A stretch of 64,000 bases of DNA from NCBI RefSeq assembly GCF_010015475.1, contig NZ_SSNI01000012.1, positions 62,001 to 126,000 on the forward strand, given 5' to 3'. Shown here piece after piece: positions 17,711 to 26,755 of this stretch. The stretch is from Pontibacter pamirensis (GTDB lineage: Bacteria > Bacteroidota > Bacteroidia > Cytophagales > Hymenobacteraceae). The position numbers and the translations under genes are program-made. Each line of letters opens with the position of its first letter. Within the stretch, counting starts at the first letter, position 1. Under the pieces are notes generated by a model. The model was given only the letters and a program-made list of their open reading frames with translations, did not search any database and had not been told where the DNA came from.

Positions 17711-18454
17711 ATGAATCTTAAGGACAACGTAAACTTAGGCAATTTACCAAGGCATATAGCCGTTATCATGGACGGTAACGGGCGTTGGGCAAAGCAAAGA
17801 GGGGGGCTGCGGATATTTGGCCATCAGAATGCTATTAAAGCAGTGCGCGACACTGTGGAAGGCGCAGCTGAGCTAGGGGTGGAGTATCTGACCCTTTATG
17901 CTTTTTCTACAGAGAACTGGTCGCGACCTAAGGCGGAGGTTACTGCGCTGATGACGCTCCTGGTATCTACCATACGCAAAGAAACCGCTACCCTTAATAA
18001 AAATAATATTCGTCTGCAGTCTATAGGCGATACAGCCAGTTTGCCGCAGGCTTGCCAGCGCGAACTGCTGGAGGCTATAGAGCTAACAAAGCAGAATTCA
18101 CGCATGACGCTGGTGCTTGCCCTCAGCTACAGTGGCCGGTGGGATATTACACAGGCGATGCAGAAAGTTGCTTTAAAAGTGGAGCAGGGCCAGTTGCAGC
18201 CTGCTGACGTGAATGAAACTACTGTGGCGAAGCATCTTTCCACGGCAGGCATGCCTGATCCGGAGCTACTTATTCGCACCAGCGGGGAACAACGCATCAG
18301 CAATTTCCTGTTGTGGCAATTAGCTTATACTGAACTTTACATCACAGAGTTGCTTTGGCCTGATTTCAGGAGAGAGCAACTCTATGAGGCAATAATATCT
18401 TATCAGAACCGCGAGCGACGATTTGGTAAGACAAGTGAACAAATTATAAAGTGA
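17711..18454 (+). CDS. uppS: Isoprenyl transferase (undecaprenyl diphosphate synthase)
   Basis: This cis-prenyltransferase extends farnesyl diphosphate to undecaprenyl diphosphate, the carrier lipid for peptidoglycan and O-antigen. The 247-residue protein has the catalytic motif HIAVIMDGNGRWAKQR with Asp21, LTLYAFSTENWSRP, and the C-terminal PDPELLIRTSGEQRISNFLLWQ and ELYITELLWPDF. Its TGA overlaps the GTG start of bamA by 4 nt, indicating translational coupling. Confidence 0.97.
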   Translation: MNLKDNVNLGNLPRHIAVIMDGNGRWAKQRGGLRIFGHQNAIKAVRDTVEGAAELGVEYLTLYAFSTENWSRPKAEVTALMTLLVSTIRKETATLNKNNIRLQSIGDTASLPQACQRELLEAIELTKQNSRMTLVLALSYSGRWDITQAMQKVALKVEQGQLQPADVNETTVAKHLSTAGMPDPELLIRTSGEQRISNFLLWQLAYTELYITELLWPDFRREQLYEAIISYQNRERRFGKTSEQIIK

Positions 18455-20949
18455 TAAAAACACTAATGGCAAGATTTATCTGGATGCTCGTATTTATGCT
18501 TTTGGCAGGTACGGCTTCTTCTCAAGTATTAAATACCCCTGTTCAAACGTCTCCTATCGATTACGCCGAACCAAAGCAGTACCGCATTGGAGGAGTTGAG
18601 ATAACAGGTGCCAAATTTCTGGAGCCTGTGGCGCTTATTTCTGTTATAGGCCTGAAAGAGGGAGATGAAATTACAGTGCCAGGGGAAGACATCAGCCGTG
18701 CTATCCAGAAACTGTGGCAACAGGGCATTCTGGGCGATGTGGAAGTATTCGCCCGCACAGAGGGAGATCTGATCTACCTTACTTTTGATCTGAAGGAACG
18801 CCCCCGCTTATCAGAATACCGATTTTCAGGCATAAATAAGACACAGTCAGAGGCACTCCGCGACAAGGTGCCGTTGCAGCGGGGTAAAATTGTAACGGAT
18901 GCGGTGCTAAACAGCACCCGCAACGCTATCCGTAACTATTACCTCGAAAAGAGCTTTTTGAATGCCAAGATAAATATCACGCAGCGCCCTGATCCTACAT
19001 TGCCGAACAGTGTGATATTAAACATTCATGTGGATAAAGGCAATAAAGTCAAAATCGAAGAAATAGAGTTTGTGGGCAACGAGGCATTCGCTGATAAAAA
19101 GCTGCGTCGCCAACTCAAGAAAACGAAGGAGAAAAAGTGGTACACATTCTTCACCTCTTCTAAATATAACCGAACCGAATACGAGAACGACAAACAGTTA
19201 TTGCTGGACTTCTACAGCACAGAGGGGTATCGTGATGCAACCATTGTTTCAGACAGTGTGTACCGCATCAGCGATGACAGGCTCGGCATCCGCATTACAG
19301 TAGATGAGGGGCAGCAGTATTACTACCGAAATATCACCTGGAACGGCAACTATATTTATGACGATGCTTACCTCTCACGGGTGCTTGGCATTGCAAAAGG
19401 GGACGTATACAACAAGCAGGAACTGGACAAGCGCCTGAACTATAATCCTGCAGGCATAGATGTGTCTGCTTTGTACCAGAACGACGGTTACCTGTTCTTT
19501 AACATTGACCCGGTAGAGGTGCGTGTTGAGGGCGATTCTATTGACCTTGAAATGCGTGTTACAGAAGGACCGCAGGCAACTATCAACAAGATAACCATCA
19601 CGGGTAACGACAAAACCAGCGATCATGTGATTCTGCGTGAGATACGTACGCTGCCAGGCCAGAAGTATAGCCGCGATGACCTGATTAGAACCCGTAACGA
19701 ACTGGCGGCCTTAGGTTATTTTGACCCTGAAACTATTGGCCTGAACCCGATTCCGAACCCTGTGGAAGGCACCGTAGATATTAACTATAGTGTGGTAGAG
19801 CGGCCGAATGACCAGATAAGCTTGTCAGGTGGCTGGGGTGGTCCGATTGGTGCCGTAGGTACGGTAGGTCTTACCCTGAACAACTTCTCTACCCGCAAGA
19901 TGTTTGACTTATCTGAGTGGAGACCAGTGCCAACAGGTGATGGGCAGCGGCTTTCCCTGAATGTGCAGGCGAACGGTAAATACTACCAGTCATACTCTCT
20001 TTCCTTCACAGAACCGTGGTTAGGTGGCCGCAAGGCGAACTCCTTAACCGTTAGTTTATTTAAAACTATCAGAAGATTCCCTGGTGGTGAAGGGGCAGAA
20101 AGCCGCCTGAATGTAGATGGAGCAGCAGTAAGCCTCGGTAGAAGGTTGAATTGGCCAGACAACTTCTTCTTCATGAACCACTCCTTGTCCTTTAACCGCT
20201 ATGATGTAAGTAACTATAATATCGGAGGTCTGACCAACGGTTTGTCTAATAGTATTTCTCTTACAAACACATTAGGGCGCTCCAGTATTGACAACCCTAC
20301 CTTCCCTAGAAGGGGATCTTCGTTTACACTGAGCGTGAACATGACACCGCCATATTCTTTGGTTGCACAGAATATAGACCCAACGGAGTACATCGAATTT
20401 CATAAATGGATGTTTGATGCCTCGTATTTCATAAACTTGGCAGGGAATTTGGTATTGAACACAAGAGCGCATTTCGGATTCCTGGGTACTTATAGTCAGG
20501 ATAGAGAACTGGGACCATTTGAACGATTTAAGCTAGGTGGTGCCGGTTTAGGTGGCGGTAATATTTTTGTGGGAACAGAGTATATCGGTTTACGCGGTTA
20601 TGACGACGAAAGAGTTGTAAACTCAACAGATCAAAATTTGCTTAATGCAGGTGGTATTGCCTATAACAAGTTTGTGTTTGAGGCACGCCAACTGATTTCA
20701 CCTAACCCAGCCGCCACAATTTACGGCTTGGCGTTTTTGGAGGCAGGTAATAACTTTGGAACTTATGCAGAATACAACCCATTTAAGCTTTACCGCTCTG
20801 CGGGTGTAGGAGCCAGAATATTTATGTCTGCGTTCGGTCTGCTTGGATTTGACTACGCCTGGAGACTAGATGATTTACCAGTAGGTGTTCCTGGAGATAA
20901 CAGCAAGCGAGGCATGTTCCACTTTATTATCGGACAGCAAATCCGTTAA
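18451..20949 (+). CDS. bamA: BamA outer-membrane protein assembly factor
   Basis: BamA is the central insertase for outer-membrane beta-barrel proteins. The 832-residue protein has a signal peptide (about 1-25), a string of POTRA domains (about 40-430; repeats such as YRFSGINKTQSEALRDKVPLQ and KITITGNDKTSDHVILREI), and a 16-strand-type barrel with the conserved LRGYDDE lid-lock motif near residue 712. The GTG at 18451 overlaps uppS, and an ATG at 18466 is an alternative that also leaves a good signal peptide. Two OmpH/Skp chaperones follow directly. Confidence 0.96.
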   Translation: MIKTLMARFIWMLVFMLLAGTASSQVLNTPVQTSPIDYAEPKQYRIGGVEITGAKFLEPVALISVIGLKEGDEITVPGEDISRAIQKLWQQGILGDVEVFARTEGDLIYLTFDLKERPRLSEYRFSGINKTQSEALRDKVPLQRGKIVTDAVLNSTRNAIRNYYLEKSFLNAKINITQRPDPTLPNSVILNIHVDKGNKVKIEEIEFVGNEAFADKKLRRQLKKTKEKKWYTFFTSSKYNRTEYENDKQLLLDFYSTEGYRDATIVSDSVYRISDDRLGIRITVDEGQQYYYRNITWNGNYIYDDAYLSRVLGIAKGDVYNKQELDKRLNYNPAGIDVSALYQNDGYLFFNIDPVEVRVEGDSIDLEMRVTEGPQATINKITITGNDKTSDHVILREIRTLPGQKYSRDDLIRTRNELAALGYFDPETIGLNPIPNPVEGTVDINYSVVERPNDQISLSGGWGGPIGAVGTVGLTLNNFSTRKMFDLSEWRPVPTGDGQRLSLNVQANGKYYQSYSLSFTEPWLGGRKANSLTVSLFKTIRRFPGGEGAESRLNVDGAAVSLGRRLNWPDNFFFMNHSLSFNRYDVSNYNIGGLTNGLSNSISLTNTLGRSSIDNPTFPRRGSSFTLSVNMTPPYSLVAQNIDPTEYIEFHKWMFDASYFINLAGNLVLNTRAHFGFLGTYSQDRELGPFERFKLGGAGLGGGNIFVGTEYIGLRGYDDERVVNSTDQNLLNAGGIAYNKFVFEARQLISPNPAATIYGLAFLEAGNNFGTYAEYNPFKLYRSAGVGARIFMSAFGLLGFDYAWRLDDLPVGVPGDNSKRGMFHFIIGQQIR

Positions 20950-20964
20950 TGCAAAGGAATTAGT

Positions 20965-21615
20965 ATGAGAAAGTTTTTGTTCGTCCTTATAGCAGGGGTT
21001 TTACTGACGTCTGTTTCGCATGCACAGAAGATTGGCTATATTGACTCAAACTTTATCCTGAGCAAAATGCCGGCTTTTAATAAAGTGCAGCAGGAGATGG
21101 ACAAATATGCTGCTGGATGGCAAAAGGAAGTGGAGACTTTGCAGCAGGAATCAGACAAACTGAAGCAGGATTACAAAGCTGAAGAAGTGCTGCTAACAGA
21201 GCAGATGAAGAAAAAAAGACAGGCTGAAATAACTAAAAAAGATAATGAGCTGCGTGATTACCAGCGAAAGGTTTTTGGGTATGAAGGCATGATGTTTAAG
21301 CGACGGCAGGAGTTGATGCGACCGGTACAGGATGAAGTATTTGAAGCCGTTGAGAAAGTATCAAAGTCTAAAGGCGTGCAGATGATGTTTGATAAGTCAG
21401 GAGATTTAGTCATGATTTATACAAACCCGGTGCACGATTATACAGAGTACGTGTTGGAAGAACTTGGTTTAGCATCGGATAAAAAAAATCAACCTGGCCA
21501 GACACCAGCCGATAGTATTGTAGATGACCCAGCCAACTTACCGGATATAGGTGCTGAGGAACAGCAGGAAAGTCAGCCTGCTGTAAAAGCAAACAAAAAG
21601 AAGTCTAACAACTAA
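20965..21615 (+). CDS. OmpH/Skp-family periplasmic chaperone (first copy)
   Basis: A 216-residue protein with a signal peptide (about 1-20, SHAQ) followed by IGYIDSNFILSKMP, the standard OmpH opening, and a long charged coiled coil (about residues 40-115) forming the tentacle helices. Skp-like proteins hold unfolded outer-membrane proteins on the way to BamA, encoded 15 bp upstream. Compared with the second copy it has an acidic and Gln-rich C-terminal tail ending in a lysine cluster. It is most likely in the uppS-bamA transcript. Confidence 0.93.
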   Translation: MRKFLFVLIAGVLLTSVSHAQKIGYIDSNFILSKMPAFNKVQQEMDKYAAGWQKEVETLQQESDKLKQDYKAEEVLLTEQMKKKRQAEITKKDNELRDYQRKVFGYEGMMFKRRQELMRPVQDEVFEAVEKVSKSKGVQMMFDKSGDLVMIYTNPVHDYTEYVLEELGLASDKKNQPGQTPADSIVDDPANLPDIGAEEQQESQPAVKANKKKSNN

Positions 21616-21648
21616 CTAAAACTAACATAATTACTAATTTCCCAACCA

Positions 21649-22245
21649 ATGATGAACAAAATCAAAACATTAGTAGCAGCTTTTTTACTGATTAGCTTTG
21701 CGTCTTTCGCACAGACCAGCGACCAGCCGCTTAAAATTGGTTATACAAATGTAGAGTACATTTTGCTGCAAATGCCTGAGAGCAAGCAAATCGAGTCTGA
21801 GCTTAAAACTCATAGCACTCAGTTAGAAAGCCAGCTGAAAACAAAATATGCTGAATACGAGACCAAGCTACAGGCTTACGAGAAAAGTGCCGCTACAATG
21901 GATAAAGTAGTGCGTGATGACAAAGAGAAAGAGTTGATGAACCTGAATAACTCTATCCAGGAGTTTCAGCGTAACGCACAGGCTTCTTTGCAGCAAAAAG
22001 AAAAATCTCTTGTAGACCCTGTTATCTCTAAAATCGACAAAGCTATCAAAGATGTAGCAAAAGAGAATGGCTATACGTACGTTATCAGCAACCAGGCACT
22101 GCTTGCTGGTCCGGAAGACGGCGATATTTCTCCAATTGTTTTGAAGAAATTAGGTGTTGACCCAGCCAAAGCACAGCAAACGCCAGAGCCAGCTGCTGCT
22201 AAACCAGCTGCCGCTACACCTACAGCTAAAAAGAAAAACAAATAA
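21649..22245 (+). CDS. OmpH/Skp-family periplasmic chaperone (second copy)
   Basis: A 198-residue paralogue with a signal peptide (ending SFAQ), the IGYTNVEYILLQMPES opening, a charged coiled coil (about 50-120) and a Pro/Ala-rich tail ending in lysines. Two adjacent ATGs occur at 21649 and 21652. It is the last gene before a strong terminator at 22271-22305. Tandem ompH genes after bamA are common in this phylum. Confidence 0.93.
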   Translation: MMNKIKTLVAAFLLISFASFAQTSDQPLKIGYTNVEYILLQMPESKQIESELKTHSTQLESQLKTKYAEYETKLQAYEKSAATMDKVVRDDKEKELMNLNNSIQEFQRNAQASLQQKEKSLVDPVISKIDKAIKDVAKENGYTYVISNQALLAGPEDGDISPIVLKKLGVDPAKAQQTPEPAAAKPAAATPTAKKKNK

Positions 22246-22270
22246 GCTGAACTTCTTTGTATAAGTACAG

Positions 22271-22305
22271 GAAAGCCGATGTGTATACTTCGGCTTTCTT
22301 TTTTT
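22271..22305 (+). terminator. Terminator closing the uppS-bamA-ompH block
   Basis: A perfect 9-bp stem GAAAGCCGA/TCGGCTTTC (22271-22279 and 22290-22298) with a 10-nt loop followed by seven T residues, 25 bp after the second ompH stop. An in-frame TTG of the next ORF lies in the T-run, which argues against that TTG as a start. Confidence 0.92.
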
Positions 22306-22333
22306 GTTATACCCTTTCGTATACCTGATTCAC

Positions 22334-23368
22334 GTGATAGACTATACTGAAACAGAAGAAAGCGCTGATGACTCCGACGAACTTTACGAGCATCATCGCA
22401 TTGTAGTGGACAAGAGGCAGGCACTGCTACGCGTAGATAAGTTCCTGATGGACCGCCTGCCTAATGTAACCCGCAACAAACTGCAAAGCGCTATACGCTC
22501 AGAATCGGTACAGGTAAACCATAAGCCGGTAAAGGTAAGCTATAAGGTAAAGCCCCAGGATGTAATCACCATTACACTGGCAGAGCCGCCACGTGATACG
22601 GATGTAGTGCCGGAAAATATTGCGCTGGATATTATGTATGAGGATGAGGAACTGCTTTTAGTAAATAAGCCTGCGGGCATGGTGGTGCACCCTGCTTATA
22701 ATAACTGGAACGGCACACTTGTAAATGCGCTCACGTACTACCTCCAGAACCTACCAACTTCACGTAACGGAGAGGGCAGACCAGGACTGGTGCACCGTAT
22801 AGATAAAGACACCTCTGGTCTATTAGTAATTGCCAAGACAGATTATAGCATGGCTTACCTGGCGAAGCAGTTTTTTGACCATACCATTGAGCGTACCTAT
22901 TACGCTTTAGTTTGGGGGGTGCCCAAAGAAGCAGGTGGCACCATTACAGGTCATGTAGGGCGTAGTGCCAAAGACAGGAGGGTGATGGTTGTTTACCCTG
23001 AAGGAGACTACGGCAAGCATGCTGTAACGCATTATAAGATACTCCGGAGCTTTAAGTATGTGTCGCTTGTCCAATGCAACCTTGAAACGGGCCGAACGCA
23101 TCAGATACGGGCGCACATGAAGCACATTGGCCATCCACTTTTCTCTGATGCTATGTACGGTGGCAATAAGATTCTGAGCGGTTCAACAAATGGTTCTTAT
23201 AAGTCCTTTGTTGAGAATGCCTTCAAACTAATGCCAAGGCAGGCACTACATGCCAAGTCGTTGGGGTTTAAGCACCCTATTACAAAGCAGATCATGCAAT
23301 TTGAAACGGAGCTACCAGAGGACTTTGCCGCTGTGCTGGCTAAATGGGGGTTATACGAGGGGCAGTAA
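22334..23368 (+). CDS. RluA-family 23S rRNA pseudouridine synthase (RluD-like)
   Basis: A protein of about 344 residues with an N-terminal S4 RNA-binding domain (about 25-85; RVDKFLMDRLPNVTRNKLQSAI) and a pseudouridine synthase domain carrying the catalytic-Asp motif LVHRIDKDTSGLLVIAK. The S4 domain and length fit RluD (U1911/1915/1917 of 23S rRNA), but RluC is not excluded. The start is uncertain. GTG at 22334 is preferred over a TTG at 22304 inside the terminator T-run, and no ATG precedes the S4 domain. Confidence 0.9.
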   Translation: MIDYTETEESADDSDELYEHHRIVVDKRQALLRVDKFLMDRLPNVTRNKLQSAIRSESVQVNHKPVKVSYKVKPQDVITITLAEPPRDTDVVPENIALDIMYEDEELLLVNKPAGMVVHPAYNNWNGTLVNALTYYLQNLPTSRNGEGRPGLVHRIDKDTSGLLVIAKTDYSMAYLAKQFFDHTIERTYYALVWGVPKEAGGTITGHVGRSAKDRRVMVVYPEGDYGKHAVTHYKILRSFKYVSLVQCNLETGRTHQIRAHMKHIGHPLFSDAMYGGNKILSGSTNGSYKSFVENAFKLMPRQALHAKSLGFKHPITKQIMQFETELPEDFAAVLAKWGLYEGQ

Positions 23369-23670
23369 TTAAGTTTATTTGCCCTTATCTGCCCTTTAGA
23401 GAAAACGTTCAACCTGGCATACATCTAGTCTCTAATACTTTTTAAGTGCTGCATATATTTTAAATCAGCCTCTCTTTACAGGCTACGCTACCTGAACAAG
23501 CTTTCGGGTTCAGCACCTGTACTTTAAGGTTTACCAGCACGAAGTGAGGTTGCTTAAAGTCTTGTGGCTGAGCGGCCTGTGGTATGAATCCTTATGTCAG
23601 ATTTTTGCTGCCGCTAGTGCGGCAATACAATGTAACATGTAAAGCAGTGTTACATGCTAAGGGTTTAATG
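23369..23670. other. Intergenic region with two consecutive small hairpins
   Basis: No gene is supported in these 302 bp. Toward the right end are a 6-bp hairpin TGCCGC-TAGT-GCGGCA (23609-23624) and an 8-bp hairpin ATGTAACA/TGTTACAT (23630-23655), directly followed by the long palindrome at 23671. Together they form three stacked structures at the 3' side of rluD. Confidence 0.6.
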
Positions 23671-23729
23671 ATACTGATAAAACAGAAAAGCCTGCTCAAC
23701 TTGAGCAGGCTTTTCTGTTTTATCAGTAT
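23671..23729. terminator. Perfect 29-bp palindrome, bidirectional terminator
   Basis: Arms 23671-23699 and 23701-23729 are exact reverse complements separated by a single C. The core CCTGCTCAA/TTGAGCAGG is GC-containing, flanked outward by AAAACAGAAAAG and its complement, so both directions give a stem then U-rich sequence. It separates convergent rluD and the TPR gene. The stem is about twice as long as an ordinary intrinsic terminator. Confidence 0.9.
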
Positions 23730-23735
23730 TAGCGC

Positions 23736-25379
23736 TTACTTTTGCTTCGCGCTTTTTCCTATTTCATTAAGAGCGGCTTCTGCCTGAGGGTTAGCAGGGT
23801 CCAAAACTTTTACTTCCTGCCAATACTTCATGGCGTTATCTCTTTCTCCTTTGAGGTAGTAGTAGTAACCTAAGTAAGAGTTTGCCTCAATCAAGTCTCT
23901 CTTGTACTTATCTTTGTCTTCACCAGCAATTTTGATGAACTCCTCATAATGAGGTCGTGCTAATCCTTCCTCCGTTTCAGGGTCTTGGCTGGCTTGTGCC
24001 CGCGCTCTCCATAAGTGGCCGTAAGCATACGTAGGGTTCGTTTCAGTTACTTTACCATATGTAGAATCAGCTTGCTGAAAAAATTGATTGGCTGCTGTTC
24101 TGTCATTAGCTGCTGCCTTTTCTTCACCGGCCATCATATAGATGTTACCCATGTAGTAATAGTCAGCGTTGCTCGGCTCTACGTTGGTACGCTTTCTCTC
24201 GTATACTTCGATAGCCTTATCGTACTGATTATTGTTTGCGTAAGCATTAGCCAGTTCAGCATAGAGCTCTACGTTGGCATTGTTCATCTGCAGCGCTTTC
24301 TCGAGATTAACGATAGCTTTCTCAGACTGCTTGTTCTTGTTCAGGATACGGCCGTAGTATTCATAATCCTCCGCAATCAGTTTGCTTTGGTCTACCTTCT
24401 GCATGTATTCTTCGATAGCCTGCAGTGCTTTTTCCGGCTGGCCAAGCTCCATGTATGAGTAAGCTCTCAAACGGTTCATTACTGTATTGTCTGGCTGCGT
24501 CTGCAGTACTTGCTCAGCTTCCTGCAAAGCTTTATCGTAGTTCTTCGTCAGGAACAGGAAAGAGGCATACTTTGCACGGGTTTCCGGAGTGTCTTCTGCC
24601 ATGTCTACATACTTCTGGAATGTAGACAGCGCTTGGTCATACTGGCCTGCAAAATAGTAAAGTTCACCCAGGTCGCTGTATGCAGGAGCAAAGTTAGGGT
24701 CAATTGCAATTGCCTTCTTGAAAGCCTCTTCTGCTTCGTTATAGTTGCGTGAGCTAGTATACAACTGACCTCTTCTCAAGTAAGCAGTAGCATAATTTTC
24801 ATCTAACTGAATAGCTCTGTCGTAGCTACTCATGGCCTCACCACCTTTTTTCAACTGAAGGTAAGCATCTCCTAAAATAACATTTGCTAAAGCATTATCT
24901 CTATCACGCTCTAAAGCTTGCTTTAAGTAGTCAATACCTTTGTTGATATCAGCCTCGGTAGCATTCGGTGCATTCACATAGGCATCACCAACCATGGCAA
25001 GCACATACGGATCTTTTTTGCCTCTCCCGCTTAATGCATCATCGAAGGCTTGCTCGGCTTTTGCTCTGTTTCCCTGCTCTAGGGCAAGTTTGCCAAGACC
25101 CACATGGTTTATATAGGACCTTTTGTTGTTCGCAATGCCTCGGTTAAAGTAATACGCAGCTGAGTCCGTATTTTCGGTTTTTAAATAAATATCACCAAGA
25201 GCGAAATAAGCATTGTCAGCAGAATTCTTGTTTCCTAATTGTGCTTTATAAATTGATTTTGCTTCTTCGTAGCGCTCTAAGTCAACTGCTCTTCTACCAG
25301 CATCTCCTGTTTGAGCTACAGCTGCTGTAGCAGGAAAAGCAGCAGCCATAAGGGCAATATACTTCCAGTTTCTTGTCAT
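23736..25379 (-). CDS. Periplasmic tetratricopeptide-repeat protein
   Basis: A 547-residue exported protein with a signal peptide (about 1-22, AVAQ) followed by about a dozen TPR units spanning almost the whole length (for example AYFALGDIYLKTENTDSAAYYFNRG and AYSDLGELYYFAGQYDQAL). TPR superhelices are protein-binding scaffolds. It is the distal gene of the exbB-exbD-exbD-tonB-tonB-small protein-PstS-like run, 55 bp after the lipoprotein gene. A role as a periplasmic scaffold for that system is inference. Confidence 0.88.
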   Translation of the reverse strand: MTRNWKYIALMAAAFPATAAVAQTGDAGRRAVDLERYEEAKSIYKAQLGNKNSADNAYFALGDIYLKTENTDSAAYYFNRGIANNKRSYINHVGLGKLALEQGNRAKAEQAFDDALSGRGKKDPYVLAMVGDAYVNAPNATEADINKGIDYLKQALERDRDNALANVILGDAYLQLKKGGEAMSSYDRAIQLDENYATAYLRRGQLYTSSRNYNEAEEAFKKAIAIDPNFAPAYSDLGELYYFAGQYDQALSTFQKYVDMAEDTPETRAKYASFLFLTKNYDKALQEAEQVLQTQPDNTVMNRLRAYSYMELGQPEKALQAIEEYMQKVDQSKLIAEDYEYYGRILNKNKQSEKAIVNLEKALQMNNANVELYAELANAYANNNQYDKAIEVYERKRTNVEPSNADYYYMGNIYMMAGEEKAAANDRTAANQFFQQADSTYGKVTETNPTYAYGHLWRARAQASQDPETEEGLARPHYEEFIKIAGEDKDKYKRDLIEANSYLGYYYYLKGERDNAMKYWQEVKVLDPANPQAEAALNEIGKSAKQK

Positions 25380-25434
25380 TAGTATTAAAGTTTAGTTGTT
25401 TGTTGCTGAATTATAATCAATTTTTATGCCGTTT

Positions 25435-26379
25435 CTACTGGTTTCGCAATCCGATAACTCGTACTGGCATAGTGGCTGGCACAAGTCCTGATTTCAGTAT
25501 CATTCGTTGTCCCTGGTCTCCGCCAAGGAAAGATGCAAAACCTGTGCCAAGACCTGTACGGCCTTCTGTACTAATAATATACAGGTTACGTCTAAGAGGG
25601 TAAGCCTGTTGTGCTATATAAGCCTGATATGGCTGATAAAAGCTTCCAGTTGTCAAAGGCGCTGGATCTTCACTGATGCCCACCACTTTTATTCTGTTTA
25701 GAAAACTCACAGCCGTTGTGTCATCAAGGTCGCTGATCCAGTTAACTCCTATCACCCCGAGTGCATTCTCGTTCTGTGCCACATAATCAATGAGTGCCTG
25801 ATGCGAGTTAGCGGCAAAAGTGTTCTGTGGGAGCTTCTGATCTGTTGTAAGAGAGTCCCGCACATAACGCGCTGTGCTCGAGTTGTTGTTGTCGAAAACA
25901 ATGGTGATTTCTCCTGACCCTGTACTTCTCTCCAGTTCACTCCAGTCTTTCACTCTCCCGCTAAAGATGTCTTTTACTTCATCCAGTGTTAGCAGTGAGT
26001 CCGGGTTGTTTGGGTTTGTGATGAGTGCAACGGCATCTATGGCAATTTTAGTACTGCGTGGGATACGCTGGTTTTGTTTTATAGTTGCTACTTCGTCGGC
26101 TGTCAGTTCTCTTGAAATGATGGCTATCCTGGTGCTGTCGTTCAGGAGGTCCTTTACAACTTCTCCTTCTGGCTTATAAGCCGCATCTATATCTGCACGC
26201 TCATAAATCCCCTCAAAAGTATTTACCTGTGATTCTATTATAGGTTGGTATGACTCATCCACACTTATATTCGTGTTTCCTGAGGTAGGAGTGCTCAGAG
26301 GAGTATCTGAAGCGTTACCGCAGGAATATAAACCTAGCAGACTTGCTACTAACACTATACTGTGTGCTTTAATCTTCAT
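25435..26379 (-). CDS. PstS-like phosphate/substrate-binding lipoprotein
   Basis: A 314-residue lipoprotein with lipobox LYSC (Cys20). The rest resembles the PBP-like_2/PstS periplasmic-binding fold: IAIISRELTADEVATI, AIDAVALITNPNNP, a LTLDEVKDIFSGRVKDW lobe motif, STARYVRDSL and NENALGVIGVNW. PstS proteins bind phosphate for the PstCAB ABC transporter, but no pstC/A/B gene is present. It lies downstream of the TonB/ExbBD genes and overlaps the preceding small membrane-protein gene by 11 nt. Phosphate as ligand is unproven. Confidence 0.85.
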   Translation of the reverse strand: MKIKAHSIVLVASLLGLYSCGNASDTPLSTPTSGNTNISVDESYQPIIESQVNTFEGIYERADIDAAYKPEGEVVKDLLNDSTRIAIISRELTADEVATIKQNQRIPRSTKIAIDAVALITNPNNPDSLLTLDEVKDIFSGRVKDWSELERSTGSGEITIVFDNNNSSTARYVRDSLTTDQKLPQNTFAANSHQALIDYVAQNENALGVIGVNWISDLDDTTAVSFLNRIKVVGISEDPAPLTTGSFYQPYQAYIAQQAYPLRRNLYIISTEGRTGLGTGFASFLGGDQGQRMILKSGLVPATMPVRVIGLRNQ

Positions 26380-26629
26380 CTCTGTTGTTGCTACTGCGTT
26401 TGAAGGTTTGGTAAACTCTTATAAATCTAACAATTCCGTATAATATCAAAATCCCACCTAGAAAGTATCTAACCTCAACGCCAATACTTAGGTTCAGATT
26501 ATCACCGGCAAAAATTATGAACAAGCCCAGTGCTACATAGACCAATGTCATTACTAAGCCAAAAATGCGGGCAAATTTATTATATGCGCTTACTGTTGGT
26601 TTTTTATCGTCTCTTTCCGGTCTCAGCAT
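26369..26629 (-). CDS. Small two-helix membrane protein
   Basis: An 86-residue protein with two hydrophobic helices (about residues 23-43 and 49-70), a charged N-terminus and an Arg/Asn/Asp-rich C-tail. I do not recognise a named family. The 11-nt overlap with the start of the PstS-like gene and its place between tonB and that gene suggest translational coupling and a role in the same system, perhaps as a small membrane subunit. No catalytic motif is visible. Confidence 0.75.
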   Translation of the reverse strand: MLRPERDDKKPTVSAYNKFARIFGLVMTLVYVALGLFIIFAGDNLNLSIGVEVRYFLGGILILYGIVRFIRVYQTFKRSSNNRDED

Positions 26630-26691
26630 GTTATACGCTTATGTAGTCGTGCTTATTGTTTAACCCATAAAAATAAACCAATTGCTCATAA

Positions 26692-26740
26692 AAAGAAAGC
26701 AGTTGCTAACAAAACTGTGTTTGTTGCTTCTGCTTTCTTT
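26692..26740 (-). terminator. Hairpin downstream of tonB (minus strand)
   Basis: AAAGAAAGCA (26692-26701) pairs exactly with 26731-26740, with partial internal pairing (AACAAAAC with GTTTGTT). On the minus strand the right arm runs into a T-rich stretch. It lies just after the tonB stop at 26756 and before the small membrane-protein gene, so it may attenuate read-through into the PstS-like part. Confidence 0.6.
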
Positions 26741-26755
26741 GCTATGACTAAGAGC

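Noticed and set aside
22304..22333. TTG start of the pseudouridine synthase
   Set aside because: The TTG falls in the T-run of the ompH terminator and would not be in a separate downstream transcript's leader. The GTG at 22334 is more plausible.
25435..26379. Part of a phosphate ABC transporter operon
   Set aside because: No pstC, pstA, pstB or phoU gene is nearby. The context is the Ton motor cluster.
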